Source of the DNA: Onchocerca volvulus
Lineage: Eukaryota > Nematoda > Chromadorea > Rhabditida > Onchocercidae
Length of the DNA stretch: 64,000 bases
Direction: 5' to 3'
Assembly: GCA_000499405.2 (NCBI GenBank)
Contig: HG738143.1
Coordinates: 186,001-250,000, forward strand
Part shown: positions 25,784-39,010 of the stretch, one piece after another
Position numbering within the stretch: position 1 is the first letter of the stretch
Layout of the letters: the number at the start of each line of letters is the position of its first letter
Position numbers and translations under genes: made by a program
The notes under the pieces: model-generated
The model's input: the letters and a program-made list of their open reading frames with translations, nothing else
What the model was told of the DNA's origin: nothing
The model's database searches: none

Positions 25784-27264
25784 GCAGAGAGAAAAAAAAG
25801 CAGTGTGTTACTCTTTTCATCTGTTGTTACATTCATTCGCTGTTTCCTTTTTTTTTTCTTTTTTTGGTTCACCAGAAATTTCAAATTTTTTAAAATAATA
25901 TATTGCCAAGTTTCTCCTAGCGAAATTTTTAGTGCAACGGTTATCATCATTCTTTCTTCCTTTTTATAAATATTACATTGAATTTATTGTTTGTTTATTC
26001 ATCGTTTTATTAGATTTAATCGCTTATGAAATTCAGTTTGTTCTGCAAGTGATTTTTTTTTTCTTTTTTCAAGGTAAATAAGATATTTGTATGGAATTGT
26101 ACCTAGCTCTTCTACTACTTATTTGCTTAAAAGTTTATCACATTTGGCGACCAATTTATTGAGTTGAGCCAAACATTAACTGTTTGCTGAAAAAATGTTT
26201 TTTCAATTATCATGTTTTTATTTTCCTTGAAAGCAAAAATTCTCTTTGTACAAATGGTGATGGTGTTAATGACAAATTGGAGTAGTGTCGTATCAAACAG
26301 ATCTCCTACCACAAAACCATCATATAAATCTATTATACATGCGTATTTTTTTGTTTTTCATAAACTATCATCAGAATTCTTTTGGTCGTTATGATTTATA
26401 TTGTTGCATTAATTAATCTTTCTGTTTTCGATTATGCTCTTCTACTTCTCTAATATTTTTTGTTAGTGCAGTTTATTCATTTTTCTGAAATTTATCTGAA
26501 AATATATTACGAAGGATCCGTTTACTACTGAATGTATTTACTTCACCGATCCAGTTTAATTGTTTCAGATCTGCGACATCCTAAAAATTGATTGCTTTTA
26601 AATCGCGATAACATGACAAACTCGTTCTGGCCATCTTTGGAAAGTATGTGGATTCATGAGCTTTCTTTGATTACATAACTTCCTTTAATGACTATGTTTG
26701 AGAATTATGTGCAATGCAAGAAAAAAAGTTGCGGATTTAACATACAGATTTGATTCTCTCCAAACTTTCTAGATTTCGTCGATTAATGGCATTGCACCTC
26801 CGGTGATAATTCTTGAAAAACCATAACTCTATCTGATTTCACTAGAAAACAAATCCACGATTTCTTCGTTTTTCCCGTGAACAACTTTTTTAGGAAAAAG
26901 ATTTATCTTACATGCTAGAAGCGTAATATCGTACCATGAAATCAGATGTAACTATACAGTGATTGCACAAAAAAATCTTGAAACAAGAAATACAGTGACT
27001 TATTTTAAAAAGCACCAAAATGAGAAACATATCTGTAAGATAACAGACAGCACATTATATGAAAGTTTTTACTTCAGCATTAGCAAAAGAGTCCCTATTC
27101 AACAAGAATAAACCTAACATTTTCCTACAAGATCAAATATTCGGTGAGCCAGGTTACCAAAAAATAAGCTGAATCTTGCACGAATCTATTCTGTCAATAT
27201 TCCATTAGATTATTAAATCAAAGTTTTCAGAAAGCAAAGGGAATAGATAACTAGAATTAGTATG
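25784..27264. other. Convergent intergenic region (exportin-1 / SPRTN 3' ends)
   Basis: This holds the 3' ends of two converging genes. T-rich runs follow the exportin stop. I see no canonical AATAAA close to either stop that I would single out, and no coding signal in the short frames here. Confidence 0.4.
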
Positions 27265-29344
27265 TTAAGAATCATGAGTTTTTGCGAGACATGAATCTAG
27301 ATGAGAATTAATAGTATTTTCCGAAACATACGCATTACATACTGGGCAGGGAACGCAAAGCATTACATCAGTTTCAATTGATTCGACATTTCCAACACCA
27401 CATTTCCTGCTACTTCCCGCGATTTCGTCTTTTATCAGCAATCCAGAACAATTTTTTGGCATCGTGATAGTTGCTATATTCTCTTCGGCTGTTAAAATTA
27501 TTTTTGGTACTCTCAAGTCATTTTTAGTGTTATAATTTTCGACAGAAGGCATTTTAAGTCTCATTCCACTACTACCAGGCCTGTTTTCAGGTCTATCCAT
27601 ATTAAGATTGCAGCTTGAAATATCCTCTGCGGATGACGATAAGCGACCTAAAACATGGCCTGTTCCAGGGAAATATCGATTCAAAGGCGATTCCAATATC
27701 TGAGGTTGAGATTTTCCATTCGATGCTTGCGACATTTTCTTTTTCGTACTGTAGCCTTCCGGTTCTTTGATTTTGATGAAGTTGCCTGCAAATAATTCTC
27801 GAAATTGGTTAAACCATTACACTAAGAAACATTTATTATAAAATAAGCGACTTCAATGATACCTCCACAAGTCATCTGATGTTCCTTCCACCAAAAATCA
27901 TTCTTGCTTGGAGGACGATTCATTGATCGTTTCACCCAACCGTAGAATGGGGAACGCATTCTAAAAATAGAAAAACATGAGCATATATCGTTTATATCAA
28001 TATATCGTTTTCATCAGTTTTAATCAGTTCAACGAATTTTGCGAAAGTTCAAGAAATTTTAATCCTTAGTTTTATTTTTATGCACACATGAAATTTATAA
28101 AATATGTTTTATTAACCATTCCTATGTTTCAAATTTGAGTATTATTAAACAAATCAGCATGATATATTCTCAGTATTAGTAATTCATTCCTGCGATATTA
28201 ACGGACAATCGAAGTTATTTCTTAAGATCAAATTCTTGATTGATGAAATTTTTAAATGAGAGTTAGCTTACCGGCAAGGTCCAGTGCATCTCCACCAGTG
28301 CTTTTGATGATATCTCACTTCATTATGAAAATTGTGATAAATAGTGATATTTGTCCCTGCTCTCATGTTAATGCGATGCATATGGTATTGAAATTTTGGT
28401 CCATGTCCATCACGATCCCTAAAAAAAATATAATGACAAAACCGATAACAAATGCAAAGAACTGTAGCAACAGTGTACGAAAAAATTCGAAAATTATAAA
28501 ATTATGCTATCTTATTTTAATTCAAGAAGAGCTCAGTTTTAATAGAAAATTTACATCATTCCGTCAGAAAGAAATAAAGCAGCATGGATCATTTCATGCA
28601 GCAATGTTTCCACCAGGTCTTTTCGAGGTCGATATTGAAGAAGCGGTTTACTAAGTCGGATAGAACAAAATTTACTCTTGCTTTCAAAACTACATAGACC
28701 CGCACACCTGCAAATAAGCTTTTTAAATTATTAAGCATTCTGAATTAAGTATTCAAAAATCATTAAATATTCTGAATCATGCAAATTTCCATTACAGTTT
28801 ATCATAAGAAATATACAATGCAACGGGAAAATATGATCTTTTAATCGTGGAAGAATGAAATCTCTACAACTAGCACTTCTAAGTAAAACTTACGAGGTCA
28901 TCCGAGAACTCCATTTCACTTCACATGCAGCCAATGCCCCATTGAAGTAAGTGTCATCATATTGTTGAAAAAGTGCGTGCAAATTTGGAGTTGGATCAAT
29001 TACTTCCCAGATAGGATCTACCAAAGAATTCGGATGACATGAATTGATGGATGAACTAGACGGATTAGTCTAAAACTGGAAAAATTTATAGCCAGGAAAA
29101 ATCTATGGTAAATGAACCGGGTCTGATATAAAACATAACTTGCTCATTCATGAACCAAATCCTGTATCAGCCAGTTCATGTGTGCGCGAATTTATATCTG
29201 TAAGCTATGTTTATAAGAATTCACTTAATACACAATATAAAAAACACTTACTGCTGGAAAACTATATCGTTTCTTCTTCGGTGATGTATCCTGAAGTGTA
29301 TGGACATGTTGCAGATCTTTCAATTCAAATATTTTCTTGCTCAT
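27265..29344 (-). CDS. dvc-1: SPRTN/DVC-1 DNA-protein crosslink protease
   Basis: SPRTN is a DNA-dependent metalloprotease that cuts proteins crosslinked to DNA during replication and is extracted or regulated by p97/CDC-48. Exons in transcript order: 29344-29252, 29069-28894, 28707-28555, 28418-28272, 27960-27863, 27785-27265. They total 1188 bases (395 residues) with all phases closing; human SPRTN is longer (489). The SprT domain starts near HALFQQYDDTYFNGALAA and contains the zinc-protease motif HEMIH at 127-131 with catalytic Glu128 and a third ligand His146 in DRDGHGPKF. Next comes a zinc-binding-type stretch HWWRCTGPCR, then WWKEHQMTCGG. The C-terminal half has an SHP-like p97-binding box, FPGTGHVLG, directly overlapping a PIP-like LNRYF. 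It ends in a UBZ4-type finger, CPVCNAYVSENTINSHLDSC, that would bind ubiquitin. The start is supported by an acceptor only 5 bases upstream. Confidence 0.96.
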
Positions 29345-29354
29345 AGCGCCTAAG
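29345..29354 (-). promoter_or_regulatory. Putative spliced-leader acceptor of the SPRTN gene
   Basis: On the minus strand the sequence TTTTAATTCTTAG ends 5 bases (GCGCT) before the ATG at 29344. With no upstream exon in sight, so short a leader is best explained by trans-splicing of a spliced leader. This is inference; the donor leader RNA gene is not in the window. Confidence 0.55.
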
Positions 29355-30111
29355 AATTAAAATCTTGAAAAATCTAAGTAAGAAAAATAGCATTAACTCT
29401 GGCGAAAATGCAAAGTATAAATTCTGAAAACATCATCCAGACAATGATTTCATTAGGAAAAGCAGATGTTAATCAATCATCTTTATAATGGAAATTTTGC
29501 ATGCTCAGAAATTCCAGAAATACCAGAATTTTACTGGGCCAAAATTAAAAATTTTCCAAATGAGACATATATAAGCAGAATTTTGTCTAGATAAAAAAAA
29601 ATGCATATGGATAAATTAAAAAATGCATATGGATAAATTAAGGTAATACTTCCAGATGGATAAAACACTGCAAAGCATCGAATGATTGCGGAACTTCGTA
29701 TGAGATACGGCACGAATTCTGTGTGCTGGAAATTCCGAATTTTAAAAGTGTGATAGTATGAACCTTTGAAAGTCGGTTAAATTGTTTCAAATTTCAGCAT
29801 TTGAATTTCAGCATCAAAATCAAGCAATTACGAAAAACTTGGCAACCAAAAAAATAATTGAGGTTTGTCGACATTAAAATAAATTTAACCGGAAAAATTA
29901 AATGCCCATCTGGCAGTTTATTTGCAAAATCCAACAAAAATAAATTGTAAAAAACCGGACAAGAATTCTCACCGTGATTCGGAATCTTTTTCAAAAACCC
30001 GCGTATCCGGAAATAACAAAGCCCGGTCTCTATTATGAAAATTTTGAAGATCAGATCTTAATTAGTCTTTTATGGTATTGGATGGATGTTTGTTCGGGAT
30101 AAGGAATTATT
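29355..30111. other. Divergent intergenic region (SPRTN / COG7)
   Basis: A two-copy 22-bp repeat (ATGCATATGGATAAATTA at 29601 and 29623) lies within it. Short open frames on the minus strand (29531-29713, 29794-29994) have no family match that I recognise and no splice partners. Confidence 0.45.
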
Positions 30112-30115
30112 AGCG
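30106..30115 (+). promoter_or_regulatory. Putative spliced-leader acceptor of the COG7 gene
   Basis: AATTATTAG ends at 30113, two bases before an ATG at 30116 that opens a three-codon first exon (M-P-K) followed by a GTATGC donor. The acceptor-plus-ATG arrangement mirrors that of the SPRTN gene. Confidence is moderate because so short an exon cannot be tested by similarity. Confidence 0.4.
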
Positions 30116-30687
30116 ATGCCAAAAGTATGCTTCTCAGAAACTTTTCTAACTATATAAAATTCGAAAAAAAAGACGATAAATTTGGAAAAAATGAATTATC
30201 GATATAATTTCATCTATTTAAATTAATCATTTAATGAAATTAAAAGAAAAACCTTGAAATTTAGAATTATTTTAATGAGTATAACCATGCAATTAAATGA
30301 AAGTTTGAAATGCAAAATTTAAAAAGAAAAAACAGAAATCAGGGTTGAAAAGTTCAAGTACTTTAGATGTCTATAGAAACTTGTTAATTTACAAATTTCA
30401 CAGAAATTAAAGTTTTAAATTGAACCATAAATCGTAGGATAAATAGTGATATATTTGTTGATTTACACTTTAGTAATAGTATGTGTAATATATTTATAAT
30501 ATTCCGGTATTTTATGCTGAATACAAATATAATTTATATTTCAGATATATATACGTATGGATTTTTTCTTTTACTTCAAACTTTTTAGATTGAAATTCCA
30601 GTCTTCCCGGAACATTGGAGCACAGCTGATTTAGTGAATTGGATCAACTCTAGAAATGAGCCTGTTAAGGTGATTATTTTAAACATA

Positions 30688-30722
<35 letters not shown>

Positions 30723-33700
30723 CATGTATTTCTTTTAAAAGTTAATTTCGATCATGTTACTTACTTATTTATCTAACTTGAAAGTTTCTCTTTTATTTTT
30801 GCAAAAATATAATTATCAATTTGCTTGGTATAATTTATTTTATCTTATTGTTATTTCTAGAAATACTGCATCAGAATGGATAATTATACTAAGTAAATTG
30901 ATAAATAATTGTAAAATTTCTAAATTTTTTGAAAAATATTTCAAAAGAGACCAGAATTTGATTTCACTTTTTCTTATATTCTGGAAATTTTTAATTTCTG
31001 CAGCAATAGCGATCATTTTATATAAGATAAAATAGGAATTTATTCCAATTGGTACCAAATTTCAATTTTAAATGATTTTTTTAACGATTTCTGGATTTAA
31101 TGATTTTGAATTGTGGCAGATATAAGCAGTATTTTATTTCTATTAACAACATTATATAATTAAATTATCAATTTGCTTTTCAGACTCTACTGGAAGCAGT
31201 TCAAGCGGAAATTGACGAAGCAGAAAATTCATTAGAAAAGATGAGAAATGAATTTGAACGCAGCAGATAGTATTCTTTTTTCAAAAATTTTATGCCAATC
31301 AAAATACTTGTTAATCTAAATGCTTGAACACTTAAAAATTTTAATGCTATATGAGTGATAATTATTATCATTCTTACTTTATCGGATTTTGTTCAAGAAC
31401 ATATTTTTTAGCCTAAAATACAACCTGGCAATAGATTTGTTCAATTGAAAAAGTTTATCTTTTATTAAAGTAGCAAAAGCGATTTGGAAGAATGTGCCAG
31501 ATCTTGCGCCGAACTTCGGGAGCGCTTGAAAATGGTGGTGGATGCACATGCTAAGGAACAATTTGTCAAAGAATTTGATGCTATCGCAATATATGATAAA
31601 GCTGATAGACGGGCAGCTGATCTTATCAAAATTTTGCTGGTTAGTGGCGAAAGAAAAATTCTGTTGAGTGTCATTACCTCGTAAGAATGGTTTTTAATGC
31701 TGTTTATTTTAGGAATAAGTAAATTATTTTAAATGGATAAATAAGTCAGAACAAATGAATGAATTTCGATTGAATAAGAGAAAAATAAATTTTACATTGA
31801 ATAAATTCATGAATAAGATTATGTAAAATTTATTTGCAGGCTCGTAAATCATGGAAAGAAAATGTCATTATTATTGAAAATTTGGATGCGAATGAACCAG
31901 CGCCGGAAAATGTTGTCATCAATTTGCAAAAGGCCTTCGAATCTCTCTCTGAGGTTGTGAAATTTATGATTGAATTTTCTTAATTTATTCTAATGTTCAA
32001 ATTATTAATAAATAGGAAAAACTGAAAAAAAAATAGTGCAGTAATAGAAATTTTTCTACTAATATTTCATCCGACAGATGATTTCAGTTTTTGGATGTTC
32101 CGGAACGTGCAGAATTTTTGGAAAAAATAAAAGATGTTTTCTTAAGCTGGTATTCGACACGCATTGTATTAGCAATACAATCGGAAACACCAGTGGATGA
32201 TCTTTTGCCGATCAAACAAAAATATGAAATGTTGCGAAGAATTGAAGGTTTTTTTTCGACTTTTTCAATCGAAATCTTGCTGTCAGAGTTCATATTTCTT
32301 TCAAGGAAGAAAAAAATTGAATCAATTAACTATCTTTTAATTTCTATTTGTGAAACATGAAAAAAATTTTCGATTAATTTCAGATTTTAATGATGTTGTC
32401 AAGCATTATGTGGAAGATGAGAATAAATTTAGTTTTCATGCGGCTAATAATTTATCCGATTTATTCTTGGATACTCGTGATATCTTGATTTCAAATTATA
32501 GACGGCTGCTGGATAAGTAAGTTTTCCATGTGAAATAGTGATAGTCAATATAATTCCTTAATATAATAATCATTTTATCACGAGGAACGATATCAGTATA
32601 AAGTAGGTGATGATTGAATTTACTTATTTAAATTTATATGGGCAAATCATCATTTTAAATAAAAGAAGCTGGAAAAATCTTTTTATTCATATATTTTATT
32701 ACATAAATGACGTGACGCTAGACTTTTCAAATCAGACAATTTGCTTTTCAAATGATAATCAATGTTAAAATCTGAATGATGAAATTTTTGCTTTGGAATT
32801 TCTTTAGAAATTCTGAAAATTCCAGTACTTTTTCAGATGGGTCGAAAAAGTTCTCGATGATCCAAATGTTTTCTTGTCGAATGCATTTACCGAAATTATC
32901 CTAATGCGGGAAAAAGAAATCAAGGATGCATGTACAGATACAATTGGAAAAACTTTAGAAGATGATCCATCTGGCTCGCAAATACTGAAAATGATTTCAG
33001 AGTTCAGAACAGTTAGTGAAATTATATTCTTTACTCATATTTTTTATTTTTCATCAATTTTCTTGAAATTTTTGCGAAATGCAAATCCTGTTCGATAAAA
33101 CTGTTATTTGTGTTTTTGTAACATGTAAGGTATCATCCATATTTAATAAATAATTGCTAATATTTTTAAAATAATTGCTAATATTCAATGATTGCTAATA
33201 TTTTTAACAGCCCAGAAAAATGCTTTATAAGTGAATTTATCATATAGTTGATAAAATGTTTTCTACTATATAACAAAAATATTTTTGTATATTTTTGGAT
33301 TGCAGTTCAGAATTGATATGAATTCCAGGTATTATCGCAGTATATGTCACATCCCGATGATGATAAATCTATAGCAGAATGTATTAAACGATTTGGTGAA
33401 CTTCTTCTGTTCTACACAGCTGGTGAATACATGAAGATAGCGACATCATTCCTAGCCAACTGCTCGAATATTTCACTTGTTTGTTACTAGCTAATTTTTG
33501 ACTTATAATTGGAAAAATGATTGGTGTCTCTGTCATCACTCAAAAAATTTTTCTTTAGAAACCATTCTTTCTATTGAATTCTTTTCTGAAATAAATTCAT
33601 ATGTAACAAGGACGAATAGCAATAATTGAAACTGTAATGATCTTATTGATTTTCAGGATTCTACACATACTTTTGCATGCTTGGAGCAACTTTCTAATAG

Positions 33701-36700
33701 ACTATCACAACTTATCGAAGAAAGCAATTATTTAATGCAAATGGCTAGAGAAACATTTAGCAACATTGCAATCATTTTTTTAGTTCCTGCATTTCGGGTA
33801 AGTATGTAAAATTTATCCAAGAATATTCAGTTGTTCAATTCGTGAAGAATATGGATGTGTAAATGTAAATTCGGTTTATATATATAATGTATATTGAAGC
33901 TTATAATACGTTTGATTAATTAGAGGGAAATTGATTAGGAAATTTTCGTATTAATTTTTTCATATTATGATAAACATTATAGACGATGTATGAAAATGTA
34001 ATATCGATGCTGGATAAATTCTATAAAACGCATATGGTTAAGAATAATGTTAAAGACGAAGATGTTTTGAGTTTGGTGAGTATATCAGGTTTGTATTTAT
34101 CGTTACTGTTGATGAGTGTGTCAAGTTTGTATTTTTATAATAGTTTTGCTTTATTTTCTCATCATCAGTTAACTAATTTTATCCTATGTTTCCAGAAATT
34201 TCCCGAATTTTTTTGTTGAATGAAAAGGGAACCTCTTCAATTTCAGTTTCACATTGGAAAATTTCGAAACATTCCAGGACAACTTTTGACATGGATTGAT
34301 AACGATAAGCAACGATTGAAAGATATGTTCGAACAGTTAGGAGTCGTTGAAACAGATCCTGTTATCAGCGGATTATCAGAAAAGTTATTCAGCGAGATTT
34401 CGAGCTTTCAGAATAAATCATCTGGTTTGTTCGTATTTTTCTCATAATTATAAAATAATAAAGGCTGAATCGTAAGAAATTTAGTTTTCGTACCAAAAAA
34501 AACAACTTCCTTTTCCTTTTTTAGCTTGGCAAGCAGAACATTTCACAAAGTAAGCATTACTGATTGATGGATCTCATTCGTAGATGTACGAAATAAAGTA
34601 ATTAGCATTTCTGTTTGATTGAAATATGAGTTAAATTTGATTGTTATTAATTTACAGTCAAATTTAGGGGAAAGTCTTAAATATCAACATCACTAATTTT
34701 TTTGTAGCTAAAGGAGAGGGTGATATTAGCTTGGCAAGGGCACGTGGGGAAATTCGAAAAATGAACAAACGATTTATTGCACGTACTGTTGAAGTTCTTT
34801 CACGTACTTTGGTCACAGATATGGAAAATGGCTTGCGAAATATTGTAAGTTAACTTTTTTGTTATTTCAAACTTTCGAATTGCTTCTGGCTGATGGATTA
34901 TACATTTTGTCATAATCGATAGTGATGACAGCATTAATAGTTTTCATTTATGAATTTATTGAGTTTTATTCGGAATTAAGTTTGAGGCTTAAATTGTCGT
35001 GAACTTCGCCATTTCAGTTACTATTTCTATTTAATTGTTGTAATGCATAAATTATTCTGTTACAGATATCGGATAAAAGTACTGAAAATGTGAAAGCACA
35101 GGAAAGTACAAAAGTACCGTCATTCGGAACCTCACCCAATGAATTTGTAACGGCAGCTGGTGTCGCACTTCTTTCCTTGGCTCATCAATTGTCAGCTTAT
35201 TCACAAGATAATAATATGGCTTCAGCTATTATGTTTGCTGCAAAATTAGAAGCTATCGGTGAGTTATTTGAAGAAATTGTGGTAAAAGAATCATTGGTAA
35301 TTGTTGCATCGCAAAAATAATCGCCAGTAAGCACTGATAATCATCGCATGAAAATGGTTTCATGACTGAATATCATGCATAAATCAATTGAAAAAAGCCA
35401 GTAAAATGTTTATTAAAAATGTAAATTAGAATATAGATTCAGTCATTCGGTCATTAGCATAATTATATGCCAATGATCATAAAACATATTGTTGATTCAA
35501 TAATTTGAAATATTTCTTTCGATAATGATTCTCAGAAAAGAGGTCAAAATATGAATCGTTGAACCATTGTTATGTTTAATTCATCATAAATTGCACTTCG
35601 TAGCTTTTTCGAATATTTATAAAATTTCCACACATACTGTCCAGTATTTATCTGTGTGCAATATCTAACTGTTGTCACTTTTGCATCGCAATAAATATTT
35701 AAATTGACTTTCATAAGAAGCCTTAATTGCTGTCTTTTATGTAAAAATCTGGATAATTTTATTGATTTTTTTTTTGAATGGAGGTTTAAGAAATCGAGTT
35801 TTTAAAGTTGTATGTACTACATATTTTTGCAGATGATATTCCATCATGGTGGATTGGTAAATGTGCAGTTGCTGTGCAAGATTGTTTTGTTGATACAGTT
35901 GGTGATATTGCTGGATATTCGAGCTCGTTGTGTAGACAACTTTCCGTTAATTACAGTTATTAGTTTTCATTTTTTTTTTGTTTAGAATTTCATCTCTCCA
36001 AAATGAGTCATAGCTTGAATTAAATCTTAACTATATATGTGTAATTCTCAGGGGGAGAATGGAAAGAATGGTATGATGGCTATAAAATTAAAAATTAAAG
36101 GAAGTTATCTTATAAAAAGTTGTCACATATATTGCTATATTCATCACCTATTGTTATTAGTTGATTTTATTAATTAACCGATCAAATTAATAGAAATAAT
36201 TGATGCAAAAAGAAAAAGTGATCAAAGTGCGATTTTTAAGCTATTGTCAGTAAAATTTTATAAATGATGGAAATTTTCGTCGAATTCCTAAATTACTTAT
36301 ATTTTCATATACTTTTTTTTGGAAGTTGAGACATGAGATATCTGCAATTGGGGTTGTGCTAATTTCTCGAAGAAATTTTTTGTACATTTCTGAGAAGTTA
36401 AGAAATGTCCATATATCTATGAATAAATATAAATAATAATGGCTCAAAAATGTATTTCTTTTGATAAGTTGCAGCAAAAAAGTAGATTAGGGAAGGAAAT
36501 ACAGAAAAAATACGCGGAATTTTTTTTTGCAAAACTGTGCGAACATGCAAAAATTTGCAATTTGGTAATTTAAAATAATAATACAAGTTTCATTGTCAAA
36601 ATCAAAAGTTCACTTTTGCAGCTTATCTGGCTGATGTATTCGAGGATTTAGGAACGACGAAGACATCGGATTTTGTTAATATGCGACAGATGTTCTTGAA

Positions 36701-36722
36701 TGCTGGATATCTTGAATCATAG
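30116..36722 (+). CDS. cogc-7: Conserved oligomeric Golgi complex subunit 7 (COG7)
   Basis: COG7 belongs to lobe B of the COG tether, which captures retrograde intra-Golgi vesicles and keeps glycosylation enzymes in place. Exons: 30116-30124 (tentative), 30589-30669, 31184-31269, 31471-31639, 31840-31953, 32088-32247, 32384-32516, 32837-33011, 33329-33478, 33657-33797, 33983-34075, 34247-34424, 34708-34844, 35066-35258, 35833-35955, 36622-36722. The 15 secure exons give 677 codons plus stop; with the tentative first exon the product is 680 residues, against about 770 in humans. The N-terminus HWSTADLVNWINS matches the family's short acidic/aromatic start before a coiled-coil (LLEAVQAEIDEAENSLEKM). 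Near the C-terminus DDIPSWWIGKCAVAVQDCF and RQLSVNYTYLADVFEDLG align without gaps to the human tail as I recall it. An in-frame stop just before 30589 requires a separate first exon, and the MPK exon is the best candidate. Assignment rests on recalled similarity over the whole length. Confidence 0.88.
30692..30717. repeat. Poly-T tract in a COG7 intron
   Basis: An uninterrupted T run of about 26 bases lies in the intron after the exon ending at 30669. It is a simple homopolymer whose length may be unreliable. Confidence 0.85.
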
Positions 36723-38340
36723 AATTGTAATTATTTTAATAGGTCATTGATTTATTTCTGTTTTGAAATATTACCGTGGTAAATAAGCTAGAATTTCCAT
36801 CGTTCTATGATGTTTAGAAAAATCCAGAATGATTTTTTTTTTCTTTTAAATTATTGCTTTGAATGATTGATTGTTAAGCTTGCAGCTGTTATCAATAACA
36901 ATGTCTCGTTGCTATTAATAATTTCCTATTCTATTCCACTATTTTCATCTGTGATAGACAGATGTAAAATATATGTTGTTTAATTGTTTCTGAATTGTTT
37001 ACTGCAGCGACTATAATTAATATTTAGGCTTAATATTGCTAACAAATGATTATGTTATGTTGCAAAGGATGGATAGGATTTACATTTATTTGAATGCAGA
37101 AATAATATTTCACGATATCAAAAACTAGATGATAAAATTATGTTCTGCATACTAAATTACGTATTACGTCTTCTTATACCTAATATTTCAAATAGGATGA
37201 ATGAGCAAAAGCAATATCTTACCATATGGTTAAGTAATCCGATGTGAAGTAATTCAAGTTTTTTTTTTTTTTAATCTGATCCTATCATGATTCCAAAAAT
37301 TGGAAATCACATCAAAATTTAAGCTTTCTTATCATTAAAAAAAAGCTGAAATTCAATTTCATTTCAAGTCAGCAGTTATTTTTATTAAATCTTCAAATAA
37401 TTATCATTTTATCCATTCATCATTTCTAACTCAATAATTTAATACATAATTATGTGATATGTGCCTAATTTGTTATTTTACATTATTAAACCATTTTTGG
37501 GATTATTTATTAATTTTTTTATTTTAATATTTACAACTTTTTACAGAAGGAGTAGAAATCTCATGCTCATTCTCGAAAAAAAAAAGATATCTTTCTTGTG
37601 ACTCATGTGTTTCAGTTGACGGAATTTTAAAATCCGTCTTTACTAGCATTTCTAAATTATTGTTTGCTGAAAATATAAGTATTCCACAATCTCTAATTTG
37701 ACAAAAGTTTATTATTAAATGAAATCGAATTTGAAATAATGTCTTATCTGCCATAAATGACTTTAACTAGGTCACGATAATTGTTAAGTTGATGTGAAAA
37801 TTTAAATTGAATTTTGACATCAGCTAAAAATTAAAATTAAAATTGAAATTAAAGTCGAAATTCTTTCCTATCATACATTAGAAAAAAAGTTTTGCTATGG
37901 ATCATTTCATTAGTAATGATTATGATTTGAATAATATTATAACATTGCTAATGGAAATTAATAATTCAGTGAACTGATAGGTATATGAGTTAAGAAAACG
38001 GAAAAGGACGATCAAATATTATTTAAAAATTCTCATTTCAAAATTTATAAAATTAATTGTTACCATCTAATTATAACAAATTGATAAATTTCTTAAGTCG
38101 TAATTTTATCCAACCATTAAAACTAAATATAATAAACTCACCTATAAAGGTAGTCGATAATATCTTTATAGATGAGTGATAATGATTTGATGTAATCAGT
38201 GTTAAATTTTATCCCTTCTCGTGTACTTCGCTACATATAGATACGAATCTAATCTTGATTTGTATGAATATGATGAACAAATTTAATTCTACATCAACAA
38301 TAGATATGCATATATCAAATATGAACGATTATTCATCTTG
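36723..38340. other. Intergenic DNA downstream of COG7
   Basis: AT-rich sequence with no recognised gene. The small minus-strand frame at 37524-37754 has no domain or splice context that I can support. Confidence 0.4.
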
Positions 38341-38465
38341 ATTTCCAAAATCGATTTCCAATCTATCCGATGTTAATCCATCCAAAAATCGATTTCCAAT
38401 CTATCCGATGTTAATCCATCCAAAAATCGATTTCTAATCTGTTTCACATCAGATAGATTATGTGT
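38341..38465. repeat. 38-bp tandem repeat, about three copies
   Basis: The phrase TCGATTTCCAATCTATCCGA begins at 38351 and 38389, with a changed third copy (TCGATTTCTAATCTGTTTCA) at 38427, an exact 38-base period. It runs directly into the 69-bp array and may be its degenerate edge. Confidence 0.85.
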
Positions 38466-38499
38466 AATGTAGAAAAGATACTCATTTCATCTGAAATCG

Positions 38500-39010
38500 A
38501 TTTCTAATCTATTCCACGTTAAATATATGTATACGTATGAACTGACTTCTTAGCCTATTCCATGTTAAATAGATGTATACGTATAATGTAGAAAATCCAT
38601 TTTACCCCGAAATTTCTAACCTAATTCGCATCAAATAAATGTATACGTGCAATATAGGAAAGCCATTTCATCCAAAATAACTTTCTGGTCTAATTCACGT
38701 CAAATAAATGTATACGTGCAATATAAGAAAGCCATTTCATCCAAAATAAATTTCTGGTCTAATTCACGTCAAATAAATGTATACGTGCAATATACGAAAG
38801 CCATTTCATCCAGAATAACTTTCATTCAAAATAACTCTCTGGTCTTATTCACGTCAAATAAATGTGCACGTGCAATATACGAAAGCCATTTCATCCAAAA
38901 TAACTTTCCGGTCTAATTTACGTCAAAAAGATATGTATGTATACGTGCAGAATAGAAAATTCATTTTATCCACAATAAATTTCTAATGTAATTCACATTA
39001 GACGTATAAT
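38500..39010. repeat. 69-bp satellite-like tandem array
   Basis: GTATACGTGCAATATA recurs at 38641, 38710 and 38779 (period 69), then at 38864 after a 16-base internal duplication, and in altered form at 38940. Each unit also holds GAAAGCCATTTCATCCAAAA and TCTGGTCTAATTCACGTCAA. Weaker units precede it near 38527 and 38572. Because 69 is a multiple of three, an 89-codon repetitive frame (38647-38916) stays open; I do not consider it a gene. Confidence 0.9.

Noticed and set aside
29531..29994. Possible small minus-strand genes between SPRTN and COG7
   Set aside because: Hydrophobic or basic short frames with no start or splice context and no recognisable family.
38647..38916. 89-codon repetitive protein (repeated YKKAISSKI-like units)
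   Set aside because: It is read through the 69-bp tandem repeat, whose period is a multiple of three; there is no start context or splice partner.
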